Shown: one piece after another, positions 42,832-54,306 of the stretch
Numbering within the stretch: position 1 is the stretch's first letter
Layout of the letters: every line of letters begins with the position of its first letter
DNA from: Eustoma russellianum
Taxonomy: Eukaryota; Streptophyta; Magnoliopsida; Gentianales; Gentianaceae
DNA: 64,000 nucleotides
Assembly: GCA_036186865.1 (NCBI GenBank)
Contig: AP025075.1
Coordinates: 20,205,674 to 20,269,673, forward strand
Direction of reading: 5' to 3'
Program-made: the position numbers and the translations under genes
The notes under the pieces: generated by a model
What the model was told of the DNA's origin: nothing
Database searches by the model: none
The model's input: the letters and a program-made list of their open reading frames with translations, nothing else

Positions 42832-44554
42832 TGTTAGGTGTCACATATCCGATATCCATCGATTATTTATTTAATAGGGCATACAAGCAGCATGATGTTA
42901 GAAGCAAATAAAACCATATATAGTTTAGTCAAGTTCCCATTAGAAATCTAGAAGCGTAATGATTGCAAAATTGTCAGGATCATAGGAATTTAATGGCTAA
43001 AATATAGATATAAAAGTAGCTTGTCTGAGAAGAGTTTCAAACTAAAAGAAAAAGAGAAGATTGTTGAAAAATAAAGTGTTTTAATGAAGTTAAAAGATAT
43101 TTAAAAAAGATTAAAAAGGTATTTTATATTTTGAAAATTAAACAAAAAAAATACACTGTAAGTTATAGATGTCTCACATAGATCGATCTATGTATACTTC
43201 AGTATCTAAAATGAGGCATAGGTCGATATATGAGAAGACTATACGTAATTGAAACCACACTATCCAGCATTGATCTTTCAGGTTGAAGCACATCGATTAA
43301 TCGATGCGACATCAGTCTCTAACATAAGATACATCGCTTGATCGACGTGCTTAAGGTTCAAAATTGAAACCACAATGTCCAACATCGATCTCTTAGGCTG
43401 AAGACATCGATCCATTGATGTACACACCAATCTCTCAAGGAAAAGACATCGATCGATCGATGTAGATAAGCTGAAAAACTTGAAACCATATTGTAAGACA
43501 TCGACCTCTCAACCTGAAGACATCGATCGATCAATATGACATCAATCTCTCAAACATGAGATATAGATCGATCGATATAGCCAAGAATTTAAATTTTTAT
43601 AGCCATCAGAACAAAACCTAAGGAAGATTTAAAGTGTTTTCTATCTCCAATCTTACTCAAAGCTCTTTTGGACTTTCTCCCAACGTCTATAATGTTTTCT
43701 TGACTATTTTATGCATACCTAAGATAATCTAGGGTGGCTATGGATTATCAAATCTAAATATAGGGTGGATAAAGACTATTTGGACATCTTCAAGACACTT
43801 GATTGAGTTGAGCACTTTATGGAGGCTGCGAAAATGTGGCTCACACCCTCTATATATTAAAGAAGCTCAGATTAGGCATTTACACACTTTCATCCTCTTA
43901 TAACTTCATCCTCATTGTTGTAAAAATATCTCAAAGGTTCAAAGTGCTTAAAACTCATTAAAATCTTGTTACTTGGTTTTATTGTTGTATTGTGAGAGTA
44001 GAAGTTTAACTCTAGAGGAACTATACAATTTTTTATCTCTTGATTGTGATTTAGACTTTTTTTGAAAGTGTAATTTAACTGCTTCCCAAAACCTATTTGG
44101 TGAAACTTGTTTGGTAAAACTTTGTCAAACTTGTGAAGATAGAAGAACAAGCTATTGTTGTTGATGTTCCACAAATTATCTGTGCAATAAGCTGTCATTG
44201 TTGTAGTTGATGTTATACAAATTGTTTGTGCGATAAGTTGTTGCTGTTGTAGTTGTTGTCTGCGCTAATTGTTAGTGTAAGTGTTGTTGTTCTTGTTTCT
44301 TGTTGAAGGTAATAAGAAAGTTTCTATTGAAAATCCATTTTGGAAACAAAGTGATAGTAGAATAGAATCAAGGAGATTCAAACCACTCTAAATTGTGCAT
44401 CACAAACTTATTATCTCTCGTCTTCTTCTTTCTTATTTTGGAGAGCATTTGAGTTAAAATGAACTAAACAGAAAAAATTTTGAAAATTTTCCAACACTCA
44501 ATTACCCCTCCCTCCTCCCCCACCCCTCCTGAAGTAATTGTCACATACCTAACA
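42832..44554 (+). repeat. Candidate solo LTR (copia-like)
   Basis: Starts TGTTAGGT and ends ACCTAACA, a perfect 8-bp inverted terminal match with the TG...CA rule. It contains a TATA-box-like CTATATATTA near 43849 and a C-rich stretch near the end, features of long copia LTRs. No matching 5-bp target duplication is seen (GGTCA left, AAGAT right) and no primer site follows, so this remains a candidate. It also holds the palindromic array listed next. Frames inside, for example 43890-44198 minus, show no known domain. Confidence 0.35.
43172..43575. repeat. Array of ATCGATCGAT palindromes
   Basis: About seven degenerate units of 'ACATCGATCGATCGATG' occur at roughly 50-65 bp spacing, each preceded by 'CATCRATCTCTCA'-like text. 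The unit at 43447-43462 is a perfect 16-bp palindrome. The copia LTRs at 55780 and 61635 carry the same kind of array. Confidence 0.7.
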
Positions 44555-45600
44555 AAGATGTAGATTTAAGTTTCCAGAATGAGACGCAATAATTATATAG
44601 TACTTCCTATGTTCCAAATGAGAAGTCATGTTTCCTTTATTGGATATCCCAAATAGATGTCTAAATTCTATTATAGTCATTAAATGGTTATACAATCTTC
44701 TAAAAGTGTCCTTTTTAATAAATAAAAGAAGACAACGCATTGAATGTCAACCAACAATATAGAAAAGAGTAAAACTAGAATTACATGATAGTTTTAATGG
44801 TTAGACAACAAATTAAATGATGTTTTCTTAAAAAAAAGGTTTTCAAAAGATCAAGTCTGAAATCGTGGACGAAAAATTAAACGTTTTGGTTAAATGTTCG
44901 GGGTCACATGCCAAGCATTACCGGTAAGACAAACTCAAACTCACGCTTTAAATCTTTATACACATTTTTTAATAAAACTTTTAACTTAGTATTTTTATTT
45001 TCATACTTTTCATCTTATAGAAGAAATCATTTTTGTATAAAATAGTAGAATTATTTGTAATAATCGATCACATCATATTAAAGATTTTGCTATGAGAATT
45101 AAAATCAGTACTATATTGAATATTTTGTATATCATAAATCGAAAAGTTGGACAAACATTTTTTACTCAGATACTTTAAAGCTTCTGACATCAAATTTGTC
45201 TTGAAACAATCAAAGTTTACAAACACCATATCATCCTTAAAAGCCTTAATCAAACAGGAAAAGTGACTGTGAGCTTATGACGATGTAGTCCGAACACTGA
45301 AAATGTTGACGCGCTAAACTCTCTATTACGACCCCAACTCCGAGCAAGTTAAAAAGAGGGTAAATGCAGGAGGTTACGACAGAACTTTGAGTAACAGTGA
45401 AAATGCTAATGTTATCGTTGCGCCGCCCAAAGCCGTCGAGATAAAATTTTGTTTGACACTGAAACAAATCAAACACCACCCTAGACAATTGCTAGACTTA
45501 CACAATTAATTTAAATAGATACCCTATTGAGATACAAAGTAATGTTACAAGTAAATAAACATAAAAAAGAAAATTAGACATAGGATAGATAGCAAGGGCA
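44555..45600. other. No recognisable gene or element
   Basis: A/T-rich DNA. The sequence at about 44605-44625 (TACTTCCTATGTTCC) loosely resembles a Stowaway terminus, but no second end is found. Minus-strand frames at 45068-45253 and 45246-45488 have no motif I recognise. Confidence 0.5.
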
Positions 45601-46589
45601 AAAATTGTAATAACTCTCCCACCCTTCCTAGTTTGGCCGCCAAGCCCCATCCCCACTTGCATTTTCTCCCATCCATCACATCTTTCTTACACCCTCTTTC
45701 CTTCACTCTTCCCTAAAACCACTACAAGACAACCACTCCTTCCCTCCCTCTCTTGCAACTTCGGCTGCTCCATCAGGAAAGAGACAATGTTTTTCCCTCT
45801 TCTACACTGTATTTGCTTGAGAAGATAAAAGACAGAAGTTTCCATACCATCATTATTTGTAAGAAGCTGAAGACCCACCTCATTTCTTTTCTCCTATAAC
45901 CTGCGGTTTTTGCTCCATAGGGAAGGGTAGACTTTCTTCCAACTTTATATCAATCACTCTACCTTTCTATCTGCCAAAAAACTTACACCCAACCCCTCTT
46001 CAAGGCATACATCACTTCAACCTTTCTTGTAAGGGACAGAAGCTCCTTATGAACCTCCTTTCCTCTCTCAAGACCCTCATGCACATTCTTCTCCCCAAAA
46101 ACAATAAAATTACACCTTGCTCTTTTCTCCCCCATCCCAACCGATTGTAGAAAGGAGAGAATATGCAGAACCTCATCACTCTTCCACCTTTCATCTTACA
46201 ATATCTAACCTAACTCTCCTCAAGCAACCATCTTTCCCTCTCTCTCTTCCATTCTCCTTCACTCCACACTCTCTCTCTCTCAACCTCAGTCTCCCATCTT
46301 CATTCCTCTCTACCATCCATAAATCTTAAGATTAAAAAGGGAGGGAGTTCTTCCAATTATCAAGTGAAAGAATCAAGATGCAATCATAAGAATTTTTATG
46401 GGAGGAGTCTTACATTTCTTCCTAAACACCTTTACTTCATTCCATCCATCCAAAACAAATAAGTTTTCCCTTCTCTAAGCCTCCAACCCGTGAAAGCTAT
46501 CAAGGTGAGAAGAAGGAAATTCTTCCACTTCACTTGAGGAAATTCCCTTGTATGCATATGAATCTTGAAGGTAAGAACTTTTCCATCCT
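45601..46589. other. Pyrimidine-rich block
   Basis: Over roughly 700 bp the plus strand is dominated by C and T (runs such as CCCTCCCTCTCTTGC and CTCTCTCTCTCTC), with few G's. It could be part of a decayed LTR leader. No long frame with known similarity is present. Confidence 0.5.
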
Positions 46590-46592
46590 TTA

Positions 46593-47234
46593 GGGCATCT
46601 CCAACCACAAACACCAAATTTTGCACCAAATCACCTATTTGGTGCAATAAATAGTAAAAAGTACTACAACCACAAACATCAAATCCAGCACCAAATAAGA
46701 ATATTCCTTAAAGATTCTTCTATCATTCTATTTTTAATTTATATCTATATTGTATTAGTTATTTGGTAAGCTTGTTGCTCTTAAGTTTTATTGTTGTGAA
46801 ATATTTTATGCTATGTTTCTAATGTACTTTATTTACTAATGTAACTTTGTTTTAAATATTAGTTATGAATCTTATTTTATTTTTAATTTTTTGTTATATA
46901 ATTTTTTCTTAAAAATGAAATTAAAATTTTTATAACGAAATTAATGAAATTAAAATTTTTATAACGAAATTAAAATTTTTCTAACGTAATTAGCGAAATT
47001 AAAATTTTTATAACGAAATTAACAAAATTAAAATTATTATAACGAAATTAAAATTAAATTAATATGATTAAAATGATGATGTGGATGATGAATAGTGATT
47101 TGGTGCAATGAATAGTGTTGCACCTATTTGGTACAACACTATTCATTTTCACCAAATTGGTGCATGATTTGGTGCTTGGTTGGAGTGATATTTTGCACCA
47201 AATAGGTGATTTGGTGCTTACATTGGAGATGGTC
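46593..47234. mobile_element. Tourist-like (PIF/Harbinger) MITE, 642 bp
   Basis: The left end GGGCATCTCCAAC and the right end (reverse complement GACCATCTCCAAT) are flanked on both sides by TTA (46590-46592 and 47235-47237), the 3-bp duplication typical of PIF/Harbinger. The inverted similarity extends further inward through repeated 'ACCAAATCACCTATTTGGTGCAA' blocks, so the ends could fold into a long stem. The middle has about five copies of AAATTAAAATTTTTATAACG. No transposase is encoded. Confidence 0.75.
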
Positions 47235-47237
47235 TTA

Positions 47238-48286
47238 TACACCTCTTTCCTTCCTTCCAATCCTTCAAAACACTCAATTCCTTCTTTATGCTTCCCCTAG
47301 GCCGTGGCTTCAACAAGAGAGAGGGGAAGAGGTATTCATCATTTTAGGAAGAAATCAAGGATATTCAAAAGTTAAGACTACTTAAGGTTTGATTTTATAA
47401 TCATCTTGGTCATACTTTTCCAAGAACTAACATTTTCTCCACCCACTTGACCTTATAGACTGAATGTTTCAACCAAGAGGAAAAAGAAAGAATTTTTTTT
47501 ATTGTAGGCTAAGATTCCAAGAACAAAGGCAAGTACCTCTTCCTAGTTTCTTCATGAATGTTATAAATGGAGTCTAGTATGTTAAAAATCTAAAGATGGA
47601 TCATGCAAGCACAAGACTAAATGGTGTAAACACTAAAAACTTGAGGAAAGAGCATTTGCATGTTCATCATCTTATGATCTTGACAAAATCATTGCATGTG
47701 TATGTTCATGATTATGGTGAAAGGAAAAGTGTCTTGCATGCACCTGTCTTGCATGCAACTGTGATGATGCATATGGACGATTTATGTGTGTATGATGTAG
47801 TCAACATGATAGGCACACCCCACCCATGTCTATGTGTGTATATTTTCATGTTGATGAAGTCTTTTAATGAGTTTAGGAAGATGCATGTAAACAAAGTTAT
47901 ATGTATGAAATAATAGGTAAAGTGAAGTGTGTGGGTGTATATAATTTGGCCAAAGTAACTAAAATGAGCCATTATGAAGTTTTTATAAACTAGTCATGTA
48001 TGCATATGTAGGCATCCTACATATAATAATATGATTAATATAGTCACAAGGTGTACAAAAGTGCAAGTGCATTAAGTTTCGGCCAGAAGTTCATAAAGAA
48101 GACATAATGACATCTTTATGAGTTGTTAGTGTAAGTTTATAGATAAATTGATGCAACTTGTTGAAGTCATGTAGGTACTAAAGTGTAATGTGTATTTGTA
48201 TGGGTGTGGGTGTTCAAGAGAATTCGGCCAAGTGCCCTAAAGTGTGCTATGATGATAATCTTCATGAATTACCATGTGTATATATG

Positions 48287-48296
<10 letters not shown>
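47238..48296 (+). repeat. Possible gypsy-type LTR remnant, left piece
   Basis: Low-complexity-free but non-coding DNA with phrases reminiscent of the gypsy LTR at 8058-11875 (for example 'GGCAAGTAC' near 47529 and 'TTCGGCCA' near 48079 and 48223). It is interrupted at a (TA)n tract by LINE-J, with the other piece after 54307. A 105-codon frame at 47596-47913 has no known motif. The assignment is tentative. Confidence 0.35.

Positions 48297-48340
<44 letters not shown>
48297..48340. repeat. (TA)n tract at the 5' side of LINE-J
   Basis: About 42 bp of pure TA preceded by TGTGTGTGTC. On the other side of LINE-J are ATATATATA and (CA)n at 54307-54332. Confidence 0.85.
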
Positions 48341-48342
<2 letters not shown>

Positions 48343-48519
48343 GAAAAATGGCGTTCTGCTCTGGTGAAGAAGCACCCCGGCGGCGCTAGCCGCTGCCTTT
48401 GCCGGTACCAACCTCTGCCGACTTCTTGACTCGATGGCTCATCACATCACCCTCTCCATATCTGATTACATACGTTTCCATCCAAAGTTATGATTTTTAC
48501 AATCCACATTGCCTTCATC

Positions 48520-49800
48520 ATGACAACCGCACCTACATTCGCTGTGGTTGTCACCGGAACGAGCGGCTCCATCAATATTTCAATCACGCCAAAAACGGTT
48601 TCCTGGTATAAAGGACTCCCCATGATCTCTTTTCTCGATGCTGAGATCGATGCACTCGCTGAGCCTTACAGGTATTCTTTGGTTGGAACTTTTTGGTATG
48701 GCCGGCCACCTCTGAAAATTATACGTCAGGTTTTTGAGAAAATTGGCTTTCATCAAGATTTGCGCATTACACTGATTGATCAATCTCATATTCTTCTAAA
48801 TTTCCGCAATAAAGCTGATTATTTGAGGTGCTTTTATCGTCGTTCTTGGCATATCTCTGGGTGTCACATGAGAATTACTAAGTGGACAGTGGATTTTGAT
48901 CCTTCTGCTGATGTCCCCATTGTCCCGGTTTGGATTGCATTGCCGTCCTTGCCGATTCATTTACACCACCGTGCAGCCCTCTTTGAAGTGGTTCGGCCGA
49001 TTGGTACGCCGTTGAAATGGGATGTTGCAACTGAGGATGGCCTCAGACCTTCAGTGGCTCGTGTCTGTATTGAGGTTGACGTTTCTCAAGACTTACCACA
49101 AAAAATATATTTACAGGCAAAGGGTAGGTTGATCTTACAGTCGATAGTCTACGAAGACCTACCATTATTCTGCACTTCATGCCGCCGACTCGGTCATGCA
49201 ACAAATGCATGCCCTCCTAAGGACACCAACAACACAGCCCCTCCACCGCCGCCGCCTCCCCCGCCGCCGCCTCCCCCACCGCCGCCGCACTCAACCAAGC
49301 AGCGCTAGACGCCTGTCAAAAAGAAAATGCCAGCACCTTCTCTGCCAAACACAGATGTAGCTGTTGGACATTCTGCTCAAGATGATCAACCGGATATCGT
49401 AGTGATCCCTCCTTCGGATACCACAGCAACCCAGGCTATGACTTTCCAGTTGGTAGAGGAATTCTGTGATGCTGCGGACCATCATATGCCACCCGAAGTA
49501 AATCCAGCCGAAACAGGTCACGCATCAGATACAAATTTGCCAATTGATGATCATATTGGTGATATACCTAATGTCCCTGCGGATGTAGCACGTCGAATGC
49601 AACTAATACCACCATCACCGGATGAGCAAATATTAATATCGCGGTTAGAAGAACATGCTGCTGAGAATGAATTCATACCAGTGGTCCCACGCCGTAAGCG
49701 AAGGACACGGAAAGATTTACCACCTCTTGCGCCATCCACGGTCGTAACGCGCAGTGCGTCGCACATCATACAGGGAAATACCTCCTCTCTTACTCAATGA
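48520..49800 (+). pseudogene. LINE-J ORF1, DUF4283 plus zinc-knuckle protein (one stop)
   Basis: 427 codons. The ATG at 48520 (M-T-T-A-P-T-F-A) matches the N-terminus of copy B better than the in-frame ATG at 48490. The DUF4283 core shows S-L-V-G-T-F-W-Y-G and M-R-I-T-K-W-T-V-D-F-D-P. The knuckle C-T-S-C-R-R-L-G-H-A-T-N-A-C starts at about residue 218. A run of some 16 prolines follows (49240-49288), then a TAG at 49306-49308 where relatives have Trp. The rest is open to the basic tail and CAATGA. This is the most nearly intact ORF1 here. Confidence 0.85.
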
Positions 49801-52800
49801 ATGCAATCGTATGGAACATCCGAGGCATGCATGCCTCGTTACCTAGATTAAAACAATTGATTCATGAGCACCGTTTACATTTTCTTGCTTTGCTCGAACC
49901 CAAACATGCACCTTCTAGTATACATGGATTTGCTTTGCAGCTTGGTTTTTCACAGTCTTATTCTTCACGATCGGAACGTATTTGGTTTTCCTGGCGTGAT
50001 ACTGAATTTCGTTTGCTTACTACTCAGGACCAGGATCAAGTGGTACATTTTATATTGCAGTCACTTACTCTGCAATGGACCTTCGTTTTATCTGTTGTCT
50101 ATGCGAAACACACACCTCTTCAGCGTCGTCGACTTTGGCGCTCATTATGTGACTTTGCGGAATCATGTCAGATACCTTGGATGGTGGGCGATGATTTTAA
50201 TACGTTTAGAACTATCGAGGATCATAGCGGTCGCTCAACTCCGTCTCTAGCAGCACTACAAGACTTTAATGATTGTATCGAAACGTGCTCCCTGATGACG
50301 CCACCGCATCAAGGCTCCAGATTTACTTGGGCAGGCGGTAGAGGGCTTGGCCGGATTCGTCATAGATTGGACTGGATTTTTATAAATTCTGCGTTTCAGG
50401 ATGTGTTTGAGGTTATACATTTATCACACTTGCCAAGGGTTACCTCGGACCACATGCCATTATTATTCTTGTGTCGACAAAGTGTCTCATCTGGTAGGCG
50501 CTCTTTTCGTTTTTTGGACGCCTGGCTACATCACTCAGATTTTCATTCTTATATGCAGCAGGCATGGTTATCATATCCCACTACTGGTGGCATGCATGGA
50601 TTCTATAAAAAATTGTTTTCATTTAAAAGAGACATCCAGCGGTGGAATAAGGACATTTTTGGCAACATTTTCAGCAATCTGAAGCATGCAGAGGCTCAAA
50701 TTAATCATGCAGAGGCAGCCTTGGATTCGCATCTGACAGCGGAAACAAGAGAAGAGTATCATATATCCAAGGCAGAATATCTACGAGCATCTACTTATGA
50801 ATTACAATTATGCAAGCAAAAAGCCCGAATAAAATGGCTTAAGGATGGCGATGCAAATACACAGTACTTTCATTCCATTTTCAAAGGGAGGCGAAGGCAT
50901 CTGCAAATACAAAAAATTCGCACCGTCGAGGGCCATCTGTTGACGAATCCGACTGACATCATGTCGGCCGCAGTCTCTTTTTATACTGATTTATTTGCTC
51001 AGGAACCAACGCATAATCATTCTTTGATACTTTCGCACATTCCACGACTAGTAACCGAATCTGACATCTCATGTTGACACAGCTTCCTACTGAGTCTGAA
51101 ATAAAAGAGGTCGTGTGGCATTTGGACCCTCACAGCGCTGCAGGAGTTTTTTCTTGGTATACCACAGCCGCTGGTCATGGCTAGTGCATTAATTACTCTG
51201 ATACCCAAGGCACAATCTCCTCAGACATTCAGTGATTTTCGCCCTATCTGTCTTACAAACTTTTTAAGCAAAGTTTGTACCCGCATTATTGCCACACGTT
51301 TGGGGACGCTCCTTCCGAAGTTAATCTCGCCAGAGCAAACAGAATTCCTTCCGGGACATGATATTTCCACTCAAGTTTTACTGGCCAGAGAAATAGTACA
51401 TATGCTAGATAGCGGTGGCTCTCATTTATGTCTGAAATTGGATATGATGAAAGAATTTGATCAGGTCAGTTGGGATTATCTACAGCGACTCCTGCGACAG
51501 TTTGGTTTTTCGGATTTTTTTACTCGAATTATCATCAATCATCGGGCTACTACGCTATTGGTTTTGATAAATGGAGAGCCATCGCCTAAATTCCGTCCAT
51601 ACAGAGGTGTCAAACAGGGCGACCCTCTATGTCCATTGCTATTCATTTTGTCATCGGAGGGTTTCAGCAGAGGGTTAAACTCATTGGTTGCTGCGGGACA
51701 TATACTGCCATTTCGTCTAGGCCGCATTCCTTTTGCAATAACCCACTTAGCGTACACGGATGACCTACTTATTTTTCTGTAGGGAACTCAGCGCAATATA
51801 CGACGCTTTCACACGTTTTTAACTGAGTATAAAACTGCTTCCGATCAAAAAGTAAACTTTCGAAAAAGTAGTCTCATCCCTTCGGCTAACATTACACCCG
51901 TAGGGTTCGAACCTTACAAGAAATATTGGGCATGCGACTCTCGTCTCTACCGTTTTGATATCTTGGTTTATATCTCCAAAGAGGGATCAACCGCTCCCGA
52001 TTTTGTTCTACTCTGCTACATCATATTGATGATCGATTAAATGGTTGGCATTCCTGCCTCCTCTCATCAGCGGGTCGCTTAGTATTGCTGCGTTCAGTTC
52101 TTTCTGCGCTCCCTCTTCATATCATTGCAGCAGGCGGATTGCCAAAGTCTGTCATTAAGATGTTGCACCGAAAGATGGCAACTTTTTATTGGGGCAAACA
52201 CCATCATTAGGTGGCTTGGTCGAAAATCACTTTGCCTATTGAGGAAGGAGGCTTGGGCCTTCGAGATCTTAACATACTGCAACAGGCATACCACTGCAGA
52301 ATTTGGTAGTTATATCAGAAGCATGATACTTTATGGAGTCGGTATATGCATGCTAAATACGGACAGAGAGGGGATTTTTGGCCAAGACTGCCAGATTCTC
52401 CGGTTTGGAAACTCATCTGTCGCATTCATGACACTTGTATTTCGCAGACGACAGGCACAGGTTCCCATCTTACATGGAAGCCAACACCCTTGGGTGAATT
52501 CACTCTAAAATCGGCCTATGATGTTTGTCGGACCGCCAAACCAATGCTACTTTCTGCTAAGTTTATTTGGTTCAAGCAACATTCACCAACCGTCAAAATA
52601 CTACTCTAGCGTTTATTTCACTCTGCCCTGCCATTTGAAGATTATATTGGTAGTTATTCTGCCGCTCGTCCCACGCGATGCCCGTTTTGTAAACAATGCT
52701 CGGAAATAGTTGATCATGTTTTCCTATATTGTCACCCCATTAGTCTATTATGGACTTTCTTTGCGGCGGAATTTCATGGAGTCTCCATCACTACCTTGAA

Positions 52801-53417
52801 TCTGCGCCAATACGTCTTATCCTGGTGGTATCGTTCCTCTTATTCTTCTCTACTTGGGGTTTTAAAGATTGTTGTTTCGGGTATCCTAGTACATAACATC
52901 TGGCGCTGTTATGCTAGTTTAGTGTATGGGGATACTGCATCTTTTTCTCTATCGGCACTTAGGGCTGCTGTTCACTTTGACATCAACATGTGGATTCACA
53001 CGTTGCATGAATCAAAACTCGCCGCCGGGCCATCTGCCTCTCTTTCATGGATTCCATATGTTCGACCTCCCCGTCTTAAAGTGGTAAGATGGCACACTCC
53101 TCCATCAGGAAGATCCAAACTTAATGTGGATGCGGCAGTTGGACGACAATATGCTGCAGGCGGCGTTATCTTGCGCGATCATGCTGGAGTATGTGTGCGC
53201 GCCTTGTCATTTCTATTACCACCATGCATGCCATTGATGGCCGAAATTACGCAATGACATGCATATATACCGCGTGGCTAACATGGCGGCTCACTACCTT
53301 GCCCATTACGCAATGACATCACCGGGCACGTGTTCCTTCACTACCAACAGTCTACCACCTATGGTACGCGCTTCAGCCACTTTGGATCTCACATCCGCAA
53401 CCTTACGTACTCATTGA
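49797..53417 (+). pseudogene. LINE-J ORF2, endonuclease / RT / RNase H (broken)
   Basis: The endonuclease and linker are open for 426 codons (49797-51077) with W-N-I-R-G, E-P-K, D-D-F-N-T-F (one Gly changed) and S-D-H-M-P. A frameshift follows near 51060, then a deletion of about 78 bp near 51140. The RT frame at 51177-51782 has G-V-K-Q-G-D-P and an active site changed to Y-T-D-D (51753-51764). Further stops and shifts lead to zf-RVT near 52678-52730. The RNase H domain has N-V-D-A (near 53123) but lost its middle at about 53250, including E-S-D-C. Confidence 0.8.
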
Positions 53418-53433
53418 GCTTTTGGCCTTCCAT

Positions 53434-54219
53434 ATGGATTGGCACACTCCAGTATCCTCTGCCTATACTCGTGCGAGTACAGGCAGACTCGTCTTCCACA
53501 AGGATTGGCATACACTAGCGTTCGCTGCCTGTACTCTGATGAGTACCGGCAGCCTCGGTGAGCTTCACACCTCCTCTCTTTGTGGTATTTGTATATATTT
53601 ACTACATTTACTACTCCTGCTTGACGTACGTTTCTGTTTCATTGGTACATGGGTGGCCTCACATATTAGCCTTTTTTGCGCTGCGGCCTCACGCGTCTTC
53701 CACATGGATTGGCTCTCATTGGATTTCTCTGCCTGTACTTCGACAAGTACAAGCAGATTCGGTATGCGTGACATTCGTTGGGTCAGCTGTCTTATCTTAT
53801 GTCTTCTCTATATGTTTAACACCCTCTCTTGTTTTCATGGTGCATGGACGGAGTCTACACTGCGGCTGGCTTTTAATATTCATGCAGCGGATTTTCGCAA
53901 CGGGGATGGACTACAACATTGCGCTAGGGAATTCCTTTGGCTTCAACCCTTTTCTCTATTCAATACACGGACGGCATCACAAACACTGATCGGCTGCCAC
54001 AACGAGACCAATGACGTATCACCTGTGAAGTACCATCAGCATGACGCGTTTGTTGATCCACTGTTTTCATTAGTATTACACTGTAACGCTTATCATCGCT
54101 CCAAACATATAAATATGTACGCTTTTTCCTTCACCAAGGTTTTATCCACAAGGGTGGTTTTACTTGGCAAGGTTTTAATGCGGCATATCATATATGTTTT
54201 GGAGGTTGATAATCCATAG
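53434..54219 (+). CDS. Putative ORF3 of LINE-J, about 261 aa with three signature modules
   Basis: Starts at M-D-W; the frame is open from at least 53422. Three in-frame copies of the signature start at 53425, 53491 and 53695 (spacings of 66 and 204 nt, both multiples of three). The second is followed by a hydrophobic stretch (I-Y-L-L-H-L-L-L-L-L) ending F-I-G-T-W. The third is followed by another (L-I-L-C-L-L-Y-M-F) ending F-H-G-A-W. The C-terminus has I-N-M-Y-A-F-S-F-T-K and R-H-I-I-Y-V. No type-2 module is present. The frame is intact in a copy with a badly damaged ORF2. Confidence 0.45.
   Translation: MDWHTPVSSAYTRASTGRLVFHKDWHTLAFAACTLMSTGSLGELHTSSLCGICIYLLHLLLLLDVRFCFIGTWVASHISLFCAAASRVFHMDWLSLDFSACTSTSTSRFGMRDIRWVSCLILCLLYMFNTLSCFHGAWTESTLRLAFNIHAADFRNGDGLQHCAREFLWLQPFSLFNTRTASQTLIGCHNETNDVSPVKYHQHDAFVDPLFSLVLHCNAYHRSKHINMYAFSFTKVLSTRVVLLGKVLMRHIIYVLEVDNP
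53460..53755 (+). other. Three type-1 inverted repeats in LINE-J
   Basis: The hairpins lie at 53460-53485 (TGCCTATACTCG / CGAGTACAGGCA, one A-C mismatch), 53526-53551 (TGCCTGTACTC / GAGTACCGGCA, one G-U) and 53730-53755 (TGCCTGTACTT / AAGTACAAGCA, one mismatch). Each is 26 nt long. The bases near the loop differ between them but stay paired. Confidence 0.65.
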
Positions 54220-54306
54220 ATTTCTACTTTAGCATTATGCTTCTGCATTGTAATAAGGTATTCCTCCGCCAAAAGTGAGGTTTTTATTAATAAAACCTTC
54301 TTTTTC

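Larger units (their letters stand above)
48341..54306 (+). mobile_element. LINE-J, full-length L1-type LINE
   Basis: A complete 5.97-kb copy with a 5' leader starting GAGGAAAAATGGCG, ORF1, ORF2, ORF3 and a 3' end with AATAAAACC near 54290. ORF1 has a single stop codon; ORF2 has several lesions, including two deletions with short repeats at the junctions. It lies in a (TA)n tract away from the main cluster. The ORF3 region carries three signature modules instead of one. Confidence 0.85.

Noticed and set aside
43172..43575. CRISPR-like spacing of repeats
   Set aside because: The units are degenerate palindromes with similar, not unique, intervals. The setting is a plant LTR, and no cas genes are present.
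44600..44760. A Stowaway-type MITE suggested by TACTTCCTATGTTCC
   Set aside because: No inverted partner or TA duplication could be found downstream.
47596..47913. A 105-codon frame with a His-rich start
   Set aside because: No similarity to a known domain, no splice or promoter context I can defend, and it lies in likely LTR-derived DNA.
49291..49769. Minus-strand frames of 70-90 codons opposite ORF1 tails (also 3026-3383 and 37432-37725)
   Set aside because: They recur only because the ORF1 C-terminus is conserved on the other strand. They have different starts and lengths and no motif of their own.
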